Assembly: GCA_002102555.1 (NCBI GenBank)
Contig: MCFL01000071.1
Coordinates: 1 to 64,000 of the forward strand
Origin: Catenaria anguillulae PL171
Taxonomy: Eukaryota > Blastocladiomycota > Blastocladiomycetes > Blastocladiales > Catenariaceae
Reading direction: 5' to 3'
Length of the DNA stretch: 64,000 nt
Below the pieces are notes generated by a model that was given only the letters and a program-made list of their open reading frames with translations, did not search any database and had not been told where the DNA came from. The translations under genes and the position numbers were made by a program. Shown piece after piece: positions 21,104 to 33,643 of the stretch (positions are counted from its first letter, which is position 1; every line of letters begins with the position of its first letter).

Positions 21104-22820
21104 TGTGTGTTGGATATTTCGACAAGGAGAGAGTATGTTAATACATATAAGAAACGAGTGCGAGACGTTTAAACTCACCTTCACAAACAAACAAATATTT
21201 ACTTTGCTGCGATCGACCACTCATGCGTTAATAAAGAACTAGCGCGACCCGCCGGCGTTGCCCGGCCACAGTCAGCTTGAAAGATCGGGGTGAAGGTGAC
21301 TGTTCCAACGTGGCCGTCTCCGACTCGAGTCAGTCAAGGAGCACCCCCAACGGATTTCCAGACAGATTGATGCTCCATTGCAAGTGAAAGTTGTACATTG
21401 ACAGACACCGCATTGGCAAGGATGGTAAATTAGTCCCACAGCAAGAAACACATGAATGGAAGTGGAACAGATATTGGCAGATACATGGACAACGAAACCA
21501 ACATCAATCCGCATACTTCCACAACCGTCTTGTCACCCATTCATGCCTGCGACCGATAAACAGGCTCACCACCTGCTCTTGCGTCGCCCCTGCAAACTCT
21601 CTTGTACCACCAACGTATTCCTCTGAAAACTGGCCAACACTCATCCAGCACGCTCATCACACATTCCAGTTACCGAACAGCAGCGCCTGACCCAACGCAT
21701 CCCGCGTGTCCTACTGGTCCCAATGATTCCGCGCCCGTGTCACCCACCAACTGGCGTTGCGTATCCAGTGCATCCCAGTGCGACCCAACCATCCCACGTA
21801 TCGCGCGGATCGCGCAAGCATTCCCTTATTCAAGCACGACCCGTGCAGCCCGTACAACCCGTGGTCCGTGTATTGACCGCCTCGCAGGCATGAGCAAATC
21901 CTTGACCAATCGGAATCGTCGTCCTTGACGGAAGTGAGTAAATGCTTTGCCGCTCAGGCGCCCGACCAAATCATACCGTCAATGAGTGCCGTCCCACGCA
22001 TCCATTACATTGCCAACGTATCCTTGCCCGCGTCAATACGCATACCAACACGGCGTGCACAGACACGCGACCCACACATTTCCCGTCACTTTTCGTCACA
22101 TCTCAACGAAGAAAACCGCGTCGTAGACGTGTGAAAGCGTGCCTGCAACTCCCCGGTCGATCCAACAGTGGCCGACAACAGGAACAGACACGACTGGTCG
22201 CTTGTGGACGGTGGGCGAGACGGATAACGCAAGTCCGAGGATCGAATCGAGACTGGAAGCGCCAACTGAGGCGTTGACTCGGGCTTCAGCGTGGTGGAAA
22301 GCAGGGCCGAGAAACCAACCGAGGACGCATGCTGGCCAGCCGTCGAAGCGATGCGGGGCGCCGCCGAATCGGGATCAAAGGGAGGGAGAATAGTTCATGG
22401 CAGGTAGGAAAATCGTTGGTGTCGGCCGCTGAAGCGAGTGAGCGGGGGGGGGGGCGGTGGCGGCGCCCGGCGTTGGGGGCGTCGGCTGGCGGTGATCGAT
22501 GCGCAGTGCCCGGCCGGTTTGGACGCAGAGGTAACCGCAACGTCAACGGATCATGATCGAATGGAGTGCGCATCTCAGTTCATTGGCAACATGCGCAAAA
22601 GAAGAGCAAGCCAAGAGATGCAGAGGTTTGAATGGGATCAGCGTGAATGAGAAGCAACAATGAGAAGGCTCGCCGATTTCTTCCAAAGCAAAGAGTGAGT
22701 GAAGAGGTGATGCAATCCGTGATGCAAACATCAGCTGCTTCAGTTGGATGGATCTGCGATGATAAATTCATTTAAATCACCAATGTATGCGCAATTAATG
22801 AGGTGATTAATCAGCATTGA
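21104..22820. other. Intergenic between ELP1 and TRAPPC2L, nothing recognised
   Basis: Several plus-strand open frames of 60-110 codons have biased, non-protein-like composition. A run of ten or more G at about 22444-22454 in very GC-rich sequence is notable. Divergent promoter of ELP1 at its left end. Confidence 0.4.
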
Positions 22821-22977
22821 GGGGATCGACACGAATCCGCGCTTCTGATTGGTTGGAAGTCAGGGGATCGACGCGAATCCGCGCTTCTGATTGGCTGGAG
22901 GCGATCGACCCTTGTCGCCTTAATGATGAGATGATGATTGGCTGGAGGCGATCGACCCTTGTCGCCTTAATGATGAG
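22821..22977. promoter_or_regulatory. Tandem repeats carrying inverted CCAAT boxes upstream of TRAPPC2L
   Basis: Two overlapping tandem arrays. Unit A (about 37 of 42 bp; 22821 and 22863) has the core cgaatccgcgcttctgattgg. Unit B (42 bp, 22889-22930 and 22936-22977) has gattggctggaggcgatcga and ends cgccttaatgatgag. Each unit contains ATTGG, the reverse of CCAAT, followed by a TGG step, and a gatcgac motif. The three ATTGG boxes lie 230-320 bp before the TRAPPC2L start, a sensible place for HAP/NF-Y-type binding. Function is inferred from motif and position only. Confidence 0.5.
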
Positions 22978-23165
22978 AATTTGGTCCTTCGATCCGGCAA
23001 AGTCAAGCCTCTACAGATCTATGTACATGCGCCAGCCAACGCCAGCCAGCACTCACTGCACGCGCTCAACTCAAACCACAGGACACAGAACTCAGAACAC
23101 GAACGTATGTGAAGACCAAGAAAGCAACTATGTAACAAAGCTAACAAAAAGAAAAAAAAAAAAGG

Positions 23166-23713
23166 ATGCCCAAGTTCCCGTCGCAGATTGCCGCAGTGGC
23201 CATTGTTGGCAAGCTCAACAACCCGCTGCTCGTCCACTCGTTCTCGGCCGATCGCGAGGCCGACCTCAAGTTCCAGTTCCTGTCGCACGCCGCCTGCGAC
23301 TATGCCGACGCGGCCCAAAGTGCCGATTCCAATTCCAGTAGTCTCAGTACCGGATACCTGGGCCTGCTCACCACCCTCGACGACCTCACCGTCTACGGCC
23401 ACCAAACCAACACCAAAGTCAAGTTCTTCCTCTTTGTCCAAGCAGGCACTTCGCCCTCCACCCAGGCTCAGACAAAAGACGTCGAAGTCAAAGCGGTATG
23501 CATTTGTCCTGTCGTATCAATATCACTTCCTTCCACTCTCATGCTCATGTACTCTTACTCTTACTCATTCAGGCATTCGAACTGATTCACCAAGCTTATC
23601 TCGACCTGCTCGCAAACCCTTTTCACGACCCGGACCAGGTTGCTATGGTCCACTCGCCGCGATTACTCGCTCGGCTGCAATCTCTCGTCACTTCGTCTCC
23701 ATCATCTCAATAA
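23166..23713 (+). CDS. TCA17: TRAPP complex subunit 2-like (Tca17)
   Basis: Small longin-fold subunit of the TRAPP tethering complexes, which act as Rab GEFs at the Golgi. Exons 23166-23495 and 23573-23713 around a 77-nt GT-AG intron, giving 156 residues; the human homologue is about 140. Diagnostic sequence: AAVAIVGKLNNPLLVHSF at the N-terminus, LKFQFLSHAACDY, YLGLLTTLDDLTVYGHQTNT and KVKFFLFVQAG. The second exon supplies the C-terminal helix FELIHQAYLDLLANPFHDP. A run of A lies just before the ATG. The next gene (MTQ1) converges on it, with only 18 bp between the stops, so their 3' UTRs must overlap. Confidence 0.9.
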
Positions 23714-23731
23714 GTTTTCAATACATTCAAT

Positions 23732-24691
23732 TCACCCATCTTTTCGCCTCCTTGTCTCCATTGCAACCACACACCGGTCTCGTCCGTTCCGATCCTTCCA
23801 CACTTCAACCCCTTCAAACCACTCGCACATCATCTCACGCACCTTGCTTCCCTGATCGTGTCCAATTTCCATGGCCACGATGGGCACCTTTCGCTCGTCG
23901 CCCTCTTGCTCGCCCAGCTGATGCGGATGTCGCGCAGTCAACATGCGCCAGGCAAGCCGGCTGAGCACTGGGTAAAACTCGCTCCCATCCTCGCCACCCA
24001 CCAGCGCCACATGCGATTCCCATTCGCGTACATCCGCATCCAGCGCACTGAGCTCGCCTTGGGCAATGTACGGTGGATTGGCCAAAACCAGATCGGCTTG
24101 CTGCAACTCGGCCGGTAGTTGACTGGCGGTCAAGAGATCATGGTGAATGTACTTTGCCCGCTCTGCGAATCTACACTTGGCTGCGTTCGCTCGCGACAAC
24201 TCCAGCGCCTGCGGATCAATGTCCACGCCGACCACCCGTACATCATGCGACGGCTCGGGCAAGAATGATAGCAAGCCGAGCCCAGCACAGCCCGATCCAG
24301 ATCACATGTCCACAACCTTGATTGTCCGAGGGCCATGCGATCGGATCCGCTGGGCAACCTCCTCGACCCACCATTCTGTCTCTGGCCGCGGAATCAACAC
24401 GGGCGGCCGCACAAGCAGCTCGAGCCCGTTGGCAAACGGAACCGTGCCCAAAATGTACTGCAGCGGCTTGTTTTGAGTGGTGCGTTGTTCGACGAGAATG
24501 GCGAGTGGCGACAGGTCGGCGGGAAGCGATTGCGACAGAGCTGCAAGCGTCGTGGGCGGTGTGCGGGGCAGGCGGGAGGGGAAAGCGTGCTGCGCAAGAA
24601 ACCGAAGCTCAAAGACGGCTTGGGCACGGGTGCCGATGGTTGGGTGGGACTGCAGGCGTGAGAGAAGCGCGGCGAGGGTCATATTGTTCAT
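23732..24691 (-). CDS. MTQ1: HemK-family glutamine methyltransferase (Mtq1/HEMK1) with in-frame UGA
   Basis: Class I AdoMet methyltransferase that methylates the glutamine of the GGQ motif in (mitochondrial) peptide release factors. About 319 residues. The N-terminal helical domain (LQYILGTVPFANGLELLVRP, then VLIPRPETEWWVEEV) is typical of HemK. Motif I reads KVVDM-stop-SGSGCAGLGLL: codon 130 (24304-24302) is TGA, where the family has Cys in D-L-C-T/S-G-S-G-C. The frame continues without any shift through GVDIDPQALELSRANAAKC and the catalytic LVLANPPYIAQ (NPPY, about residues 205-208) to a normal stop. So the TGA is a nonsense change, a sequencing error (TGC/TGT expected) or a recoded codon. 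Everything else looks functional. A fungal Mtq1 is usually mitochondrial; I see no clear targeting peptide. Confidence 0.85.
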
Positions 24692-25334
24692 ATTGTTGCT
24701 ACCTACGGCCTTGATGTCTATTCATTTTCATGCTAAAGACGTAACTTCCTGTGCCGATTGGCTATGGGTTGGAGCTCGAAAACTTGTTACAAGTGATATT
24801 GACACTCTGGGCGGACAGATCAAGGTGAGCGTGGCGGTCGATCGGCCTCCTCGCACGGTGCCGATCCAACGTCTCCTGCAGCACTGAACCCTCACAGACG
24901 GCCTACTTACTGTACCAACTCTACCGGGGTCGACATGGCATGGCCGATGAGGTAACAGCCAGAAACCAATGTATATACATACCGCTGGCAATGACGGCCA
25001 ATGTCTGATCCGTGAAACTTCAACACCCAGTACCATCGCTCTTGGGCCACACCCTCAACGGCTGACACAACTTGAACGCCACACAGAACTCCCCCCACCT
25101 CTCTCTGGCTCTGTCTGGCTTCAAGTTGGTTCGGTTCTTGGTTCTTGATACACGGAGCCCGTGTTTACCTCGCTCGGATTTCCCTCTATCCGCGTCCAAG
25201 TTTTTCGCATTCCGTGTGCACACCGATCCGATCCATTTCCAATTGCTCTTGGCCACATTCGCTGCCCTTTTCCACCTGCTTGAAACCGGCATATTGCCCA
25301 CCTCCGCATTTCCGAACTCGCTTTTTCCGTCGCC
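24692..25334. other. Divergent promoter region between MTQ1 and TOR
   Basis: About 640 bp with no gene that I can support. It must hold the promoters of both genes. Pyrimidine-rich stretches occur before the TOR start. Confidence 0.5.
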
Positions 25335-28300
25335 ATGCCCGTCAACGAAGGGCTCGACTCCATCATTGTCCGGCTGGCAAGCCGGAATGACGACATCAAA
25401 TCGTCCGCGGCCGAAGATCTCAAGCAACATGTGCGTTCTCAAGCACTCTCACCGCCGTAGATTGCCACGTTTGCCTGAAAGCTTGCTCACCACCGCATGA
25501 CACTCGCAGGTCCTCTCCATCTCACGCGAGCTCACGTCGGATGCATTCTCCAAGTTTTTGACCGATGTCAACCAGCGCATCTTTGAGCTGATTTTGAGCA
25601 ACGATGTCCACGAAAAGGTCGGCGGCATCATGGCCATTGGTTCGTCCATGTCCTCTTTTTCACTGGTGACTGCATGCGTTACTGACACCCCTCATGGTCG
25701 GCGGGCGTTTACAGAAAAGCTAATCGAGGTGGATGGCGAAGAAAACGCAACCAAAATCACTCGTTACGGCAACTATCTTGGCATGGCGCTCAACAATGGC
25801 GACATTCAAGTAATGGTGCTCGCTGCACGAGCTCTGGGTACATTCTCCCGCCTCCTGTACTTTGCTGCCGCAACTACTGACCGGACTTGACTGTCCCGTA
25901 ATAGGCAAGCTGGTCTCTCCGCGCGTCGGCGGCGCCTTCACGGCTGAATTTGTTGAAGTCGAAGTCAAAAAGGCCATCGAATGCCTGCACCTCTCAGACA
26001 AACACGAAGCCAAAAAGCACGGAGCCGTGCTTGTCCTCAAAGAGCTCGCCGTCAATGCCCCCACACTCATCTTTGCACACGTCCCGCACATTCTCGAATC
26101 GCTCTGGTACCCACTGCGGGACGCCAAACTCGCCGTGCGCGAATCCGCAGCCGATGCACTCTCTGTTTGCCTCGAGCTCGTGTACCAACGCGAGCCCCAA
26201 ACCCGTTCGGCATGGTTCACCAAGGTGTGCGACGAGGCGCTGCGGTCTGTCAAGGCCCCGCAAGTCGAACACGTTCACGGAAGTTTGCTCGTGATTCGCG
26301 AACTGTTGCTGCACACTGGCCGGTTCATGGACCCAAAGTACAAGGAAATATGCGACGTGTTGCTCCGGCTCAAGGATCACAAGGACGGCTTGATCCGACG
26401 CACCGTGATTTTGGTGATCCCGACGGTCGCCTCGTTCAACGCATCCGCATTCGAGCTGTACCTGTCGCGATTCATGACACACCTTATTGCCCAACTCAAG
26501 CGCGAGCGCGACCGGTCGGCTGCCTTTATTGCCGTGGGTAAGGTTGCCCTGGCCGTCGAGTCGTCCATGAAGGATTTCCTCGAGGATGTCATCAAGGTGA
26601 TTCGCGAAAGCTTGATGCTCAAGGGCAAAGCCAGGAACGAGGCACCCGTGTTCCAGTGTGTGTCGATGCTGGCCACAAGTGTCGGGCAGGCCCTCACAAA
26701 GTACTTGTTGGACGTGCTTGACTTGTTCTTTTCGAGTGGCATTTCGCAACCGCTCGTGCAGGCGCTTGTGGACATCTCGTCGCACATTCCGCCGCTGTTG
26801 CCAACCATTCAGGAAAGGTTGCTGAATCTCGTGTCGATCATCTTGAGCCAGCAGCCGTTCCGTGCTCCCGGGTCACCCGCACGGCCCGGAATCAGTGGTG
26901 TTGGCGGTGTGGGAGGTGTTGTGGCCCTGTTGCCGGGGTCGGCCTCGATTCACAGTGCTGCGGGCAGCACAAGCGGCAAAGAGGGAACTGCGACCGGCGC
27001 CGAAGCGCGCGACACTGAGGCGATCATCCTCGCGCTCGATACCGTCGGTTCATTTGACTTTGGGCAAAACCTCAACGAGTTTGTGTCGCACATTGTCACG
27101 CAGTACCTCGAAGACGACGTGGCCGAGGTGCGGCTGGCCGCCGCATTGACGTGCTGCCACGTGCTGTCGAGCGACCCCGTCCGGTTTCAAACGTCGGCGT
27201 ATGCGATTGAGCAGGTCAATTCGGTGCTTGAGCGGCTGTTGACAGTGGCTGTGGCGGACCCAGACGCAAAGATCCGGCTGGCCGTCTTGTCGTCGTTGGA
27301 TAACCGGTTTGATCACAACTTGGCCAAGGCCGAAAATGTCCACTCCGTTTTTCTTGCGACAAACGACGAAGTCTTTGCCAATCGTGAGGTCGCGATGAAG
27401 CTCATTGGACGGCTCGCCTTGTGCAACCCGGCGCATGTGCTGCCCTTTTTACGCCGCATGTTGATTCAGCTCCTGACCGAGTTTGAGTATGCGAACGTTG
27501 CCCGCACCCGCGAGGAGTGTGCGCGGCTCCTAGCGCACCTGGTTGGGGCGTGCCGGTACCTCGTCAAGCCCTACGTCGAGCCCATCTTGCACGTGCTGCT
27601 GCCAAAGGTCAAGGACGCCAGTCCCGGCGTTGCGTCGGCAACCCTGGCCGCGATTGGTGCGCTGGCGCTTGTTTCTGGCAAGAACATGTTGCCGCACATG
27701 ACCGAGTTGCTGCCACACATTATCGAGAGCTTGTCGGATGCCAGTTCGCAGACCAAGCGGTTGGCCAGTTTGCAGACGTTGGGCCAGATTGCAAGTGCGA
27801 CCAGTTACGTAATTCAACCTTATCTGGATCACCCAGCGCTGTTGGACACGATCATCTCAATTCTCAAGACTGGTACGGTTCTCCGCTCGGTTCTTTAGCC
27901 ATGTTTTTGGGTTGCCAAATCAATTTTCTCACGTTTGTTATCTTGTCGCACAAACAGAATCATCCATGCAAGTCCGCCAAGAAACGATGAAGCTGCTTGG
28001 CACGCTCGGTGCCCTGGACCCATACAAGCACAAGCAAGTCAACCGCCAAGCTACCGATGCCGTCAACGTCATGAACAACTCGATTGACCCAACGTCCATG
28101 ATGATCATGGGCATCGGCCCCTCGCATGAGGACTACTACCCATCGGTCGCCATCAACGCGCTTATGACCATTTGCCGCGACAACTCGCTCTCGACTCATC
28201 ACACGGCCGCCATTAAGGCCGTCATGTTCATCTGCCGCACGCTCGGACTCAAGTGCGTGCCCTTCTTGGCACAAATCATTCCGCCGCTGCTGGCCATGCT

Positions 28301-31300
28301 GCGCACGAGTTTGCCTGCCATGCTCGACTTCTTTTTCCAAGAGCTCGCGCAGCTGGTGCAACTCGTTGGTGCGCACATGACAAGCTACCTGCCCGACATC
28401 ATTGTCTTGATTGAGCAGCACGCCAAGACGCTCGAGCTGACCGTCATGACCCTCGTCGAATCTTTGGCGGTGTCTCTCGAGTCCGATTTCACGGCGCACC
28501 TGCCCGTGCTGTTGCCGCACATTCTTAGCATTTTCGAATCGGACCACTCTGAAAACCACCGTGCCACGTATAAAGTCCTCGACATTTTGTGCATCATTGG
28601 CGTCGGGTTGCAAGAGTACATGTTTCTCGTGCTACGCCCACTTATGCGCTTGATCGAAAACACCAGTGCCGAGCTGCCCATTCGTCGTTATGCCGTGCAA
28701 GCCCTCGGCTACATCATCCAGCGCGTCAACCTGTCCCACCACTCGTCACGCATCATCCACCCACTGGTGCGCTGCCTGGCCGTGCCCGACTTGCGCGCGG
28801 GCATCATGGACGCGCTCACGGCGCTCATGATGCAAATGCGCGCCGACTTCCTGTTGTTTGTGCCCATTATCCACAAGGCGTACGTGCGGCACCGCATCCA
28901 GCACGCCGCGTACGAGCGGTGCTTGACCATGCAGCTGCGTAACGACCTGGCACCCGAGTTTACCATTCCACCGCCAGCGGGCCAGTTATTTGCCAACCGT
29001 GCGCAGGCTGCGCAGGATACCCCGCAAAAGTTGCCTGTGAATCAAGTGGCACTGCAAAAGGCATGGGAAACGAGCCACAAGTCGACCAAGGACGATTGGC
29101 TTGAGTGGTTGCGCCGGTTGAGTCTCGAGCTTCTCAAGGAATCGCCCAGCCCGGCCCTGCGCGCGTGCTCATCGCTGGTGTCCGTACATGCTCCTTTGGC
29201 CAGGCAGCTCTTCAATGCGGCCTTTGTCAGCTGCTGGTCCGAGTTGTACGATCAAGTTCAAGACGAGCTCGTGTACGCATTGGAAACGGCCATCACGTCG
29301 CCCAACATTCCGCCCGAGATTTTGCAAACGCTGCTCAATCTGGCCGAGTTTATGGAGCACGACGACAAGGCACTCCCCATCGACTTGCGCACCCTCGGGT
29401 GGTATGCCGCAAAGTGCCAGGCGTACGCCAAGGCGTTGCATTACAAGGAGCTCGAGTTCATTTCCGAGCCCAGCACGGCCAATATCGAGTCGCTCATTTC
29501 CATCAACAACAATCTGCAGCAACCTGACGCCGCCATTGGTATCTTGACATTTGCGCAGCAGCACCACCAGGTTAAACTCAAGGAAAACTGGTACATCAAG
29601 CTCGAGCGGTGGGAGGATGGGTTGGCCGCGTACCAGCGCAAGGCGCCGGAAGATCCGTACAACTTTGCCATCACGTTGGGCATCATGAATTGCTTGCACC
29701 GCCTCGGCGAGTGGGAACAGTTGAGTATCTTGGCGCGCGAAAAGTGGATCAATGCGTCTCCCGAGGAGCGCCAAAAGATCGCGCCATTTGCGGCCGCTGC
29801 CGAATGGGGCCTGGGCCATTGGGACGGCATGGACGATTACATCAATGTACTCAAGCCCGAGTGGTCTGACGGCGCTTTCTTCCGCGCCATTCTCGCCGTG
29901 CACCGCAACCTGTTTCCACAAGCACAGCAGTTTATTGCCAAGACACGTGAGTTGCTGGATACCGAGTTTACTGCGCTCGTGGGCGAGTCGTACAATCGAA
30001 GCTACGATGTTGTTGTGCGCGTGCAAATGCTTGCCGAGCTCGAGGAGATTATCCAGTACAAGAACAACCACGACTTCCCGCAAGCCCAGGAAATGATCCG
30101 GTTGACTTGGAAGAATCGCTTGTTGGGCACGCAGCGGTCGGTCGAGGTGTGGGATCGCATGCTCAAAGTACGCAGTGTGGTGTTGAGCCCACGCGAGGAT
30201 ACGGAAATGTGGATCAAGTTTTCGTCGCTGTGTCGCAAGTCTGGGCGGTTTGGGTTGTCGCACAAGACGCTGGTCAATTTACTCGGATTCGACCCGCAGC
30301 AGACCAACCTGTTGCAAGGGCCGCCGCCTGTCGTGTATGCCTACCTCAAGCATATGTGGGAGGCCGGCGAGACCAACACGGCGCTCCACTTGTTGCAGGT
30401 GTTTACCCAGCAGTTATCTGAAACTGTGTCTATACATCCGTCGTCCACGCCTCCCGCGGTGGTTACTGGACTTGCTGGCGCCGCCGCTGGTGGCGCAATG
30501 GCGCAGCACACTGGTCCTCACGGATTCACGCTTGCGTCCAACTCGTCGTATTTTGGGTCCGACAGCCAGTCACAGGCCAAATTGCTCGCTCGGTGCCACT
30601 TCCGGCTCGCGGAATGGCAATCTCAAAAACTCGACAACTGGCCCGCCGACACCATGCGCCAAGAGATTTTGCGCGGGTTCCTGTACGCAACACAATGCGA
30701 CAAGTCGTGGTACAAGGCATGGCATGCCTGGGCGCTGGCCAATTTGCAAGTCGTGGCGCATTTCGAGCGCATGCCGCAGACCAATACTGAGGAGGCCCAG
30801 GCCGTGATCGCGACCCACGTTGTACCAGCGCTTCAAGGTTTCGTGCACTCGATTTCGCTTTCCAAGGACACGGACTCGTTGCAAGACACACTGCGGTTGT
30901 TGACCTTGTGGTTCAAGTACGGCAATTTGCAAGACGTGCACCTGACGATCGTTGAGGGATTCAAAAACATCACCATCGATACCTGGCTTCAGGTTATTCC
31001 GCAGCTGATTGCTCGCATCCACGCCCCATCGCCCAACGTGCGTCGTTTGATCCATCAACTGCTTTGCGATGTCGGCAAGGAGCATCCACAGGCGCTCATT
31101 TACTCGCTCATGGTGGCGTCAAAGTCGCCGTCCAAGCCGCGTCAGCGGGCGGCCCTGGCCATTTTGGACAAGATGCGCATGTATCGCGCGGATTTGGTTG
31201 AGCAAGGGCTGCTTGTTTCTCAAGAACTCATCCGTGTGGCCATTTTGTGGCACGAGCAGTGGCATGAGGCGCTCGAGGAGGCGTCACGCCTGTACTATGG

Positions 31301-32946
31301 CGAGGGTAACGCCGATGCCATGATTGCGACGCTCGAGCCGCTGCATGCCATGATGAACCGTGGGCCCGAGACATTGCGCGAGATATCGTTCCATCAAATG
31401 TTTGGCCGCGACTTGGCAGAGGCGCACGAGTGGTGCATGAAGTACCTCGCGACGCGGGAAAAGGTGGCGATTGACCAAGCGTGGGACTTGTACTTCAGCG
31501 TGTTCAAGCGGATCGTCAAGCAGCTCAATCAGCTCACCACGCTCGAGTTGCAGTACATTTCGCCCGCCCTGCTTGCCGCCAAGGACCTCGAGCTCGCGGT
31601 TCCTGGCACGTATCGCTCGGGTGCGCCAGTCATCAAGATTCGCCGCTTCTCGCCACAGCTCTCAATGTTCATGACCAAGCAACGGCCCCGTCGACTCACG
31701 ATCCACGGCGACGACGGCAAGGACTACCATTACCTGCTCAAGGGTCACGAGGATATCCGTCAGGACGAGCGTGTCATGCAATTCTTTGGCCTCGTCAACC
31801 AGTTGCTCGAGAACGACGCCGAGACATTCAAGCGCCATCTCAACATTCAACGGTTCCCTGTCATTCCGCTCTCGCCCAACAGTGGTCTCATTGGATGGGT
31901 CCCACACTGCGACACCTTGCACACGCTCATCCGGGATTACCGCGAATCGCGCAAGATCTTGCTCAATATTGAGCACCGGCTCATGCTGCAAATGGCGCCC
32001 GATTACGACAATTTGACTCTCATGCAAAAGATTGAAGTCTTCGAGTACGCGCTCGAGAACACTACGGGCCAAGACTTGTACAAGGTGCTTTGGCTCAAAT
32101 CCAAGAATTCCGAGGCGTGGCTCGACCGTCGTACCAACTACACTCGGTCTCTGGCCGTCATGTCCATGGTGGGCTATGTACTTGGATTGGGCGATCGTCA
32201 TCCAAGCAACCTCATGCTGGACCGGTACTCGGGCAAGGTTGTGCATATTGATTTCGGCGATTGCTTTGAAGTGGCCATGTTGCGTGACAAGTATCCGGAA
32301 AAGATTCCGTTCCGTTTGACGCGCATGTTGATCAATGCCATGGAGGTGAGTGGGATCGAGGGCAGTTTCCGGATCACGAGCGAGCATGTGATGCGCGTGT
32401 TGCGCGAGAACAAGGACAGTTTGATGGCCGTGTTGGAGGCGTTTGTGCACGATCCACTAATCAACTGGCGATTGATGACCAACCCGAGTCCTCGTGCTGG
32501 TTCGTTTCCGTTCATGTCTTGATTCATTCCATGACCAGGCTTATTGACCATCTTGATTTTGCTCACCTTGTAGACAAGAAGCGCAAGGAGACGGATTTGC
32601 TGGAGGAGGGCAAGGGGTTCAACACCAAGCGCACGCAGGCCAATGAGAGTGAGCTCATTCAACGTACGTGGATTCACATTACCCTTGGCGTTTCCCGTTC
32701 AACCGCTGACTTTTCACGCTTCTGTTTACAGCCGCAGAGGACGATGAGAACGCCCAGTACAAGCCAGAAGCCCTCAACACGCGAGCCGTTCAGGTCGTGC
32801 ATCGTGTTTCAAACAAGCTCACTGGGCGAGACTTTAAACCGAATCAAGTGTTGGATGTGCCTGCACAGGTTGACAAGCTTATTGTCCAAGCAACTAGCCT
32901 TGAGCATCTCTGCCTCTGCTACGTGGGTTGGTGCCCATTCTGGTAA
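25335..32946 (+). CDS. TOR: Target of rapamycin (TOR) serine/threonine kinase
   Basis: PIKK-family kinase at the core of TORC1/TORC2, controlling growth in response to nutrients. Seven exons: 25335-25430, 25510-25639, 25715-25837, 25905-27872, 27958-32499, 32574-32663 and 32732-32946. All phases fit and give 2387 residues, the normal fungal length. HEAT repeats fill about residues 1-1150 (early signature [20 protein letters not shown]), then FAT. The FRB domain (about 1858-1950) has [20 protein letters not shown] and SRLYYGEGN, keeping the serine at the rapamycin-FKBP12 contact. The kinase domain (from about 2008) has [15 protein letters not shown], the catalytic [11 protein letters not shown] and [15 protein letters not shown] ends [11 protein letters not shown]. 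It looks fully functional and rapamycin-sensitive by sequence. Whether a second TOR exists elsewhere cannot be told. Confidence 0.98.
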
Positions 32947-33643
32947 GGCTTTGTGGAAAAGTGTGTCGCTATTTTTGCTGTCTGCCATAAGCTGTTTATT
33001 CACTTCACAATCATAACATTCTGTGCATGTGTGGCACTCGTCGATCTTATGCTTATCCACGACCGTGTGAAGGGGTGATCACATACGTTGGCAAGTTGGA
33101 CAATGCATTACATTTCCGTCGACATATCGCCCACACATTTTGTTTACTAACTCTCTTCGGAGAAATGCCTGGCACCAACGTAAACCCAACCGCAGAACTT
33201 CCGGCACGACAGTGACGCGTACAGCTCGTTTGTCCGCAGTAGCATCGCGCTCACAACAAACATTCTGACATGTTCTTGGACGGTTTGGGGGTCTGCCTTG
33301 TGATCCGGTTTAGGGTCCACACCTGAAAAGGGCATCCGGGGGTCACTGGCAAAGATTTCGTGTCACCAGGGGGATTTAGATCTCGGCTAGCTGCCCATAA
33401 CCCTTCACGCCTCCCCTCAAATATGTCTGCTTCCCCTCCCTCGCCACTTTGATCCGTTCAATGATTTGGCTCGGCTCGCATAACCCTCCCCATCAACATT
33501 GACTCAATAAACCCCGGCAGAGAGAGCGATTTACGAAGATCGCAAGAGACCGTCATCTCGCCGTTCCGACCAATTTTCATCGAGCTCCAAAGCCGGAGTG
33601 CTAGCACAGATCCGATCATCAGATCTTTCTTGGTTCAACCACC
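32947..33643. other. Intergenic, 3' flank of TOR and promoter of the next gene
   Basis: No coding signal recognised. Only short frames. Confidence 0.5.
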
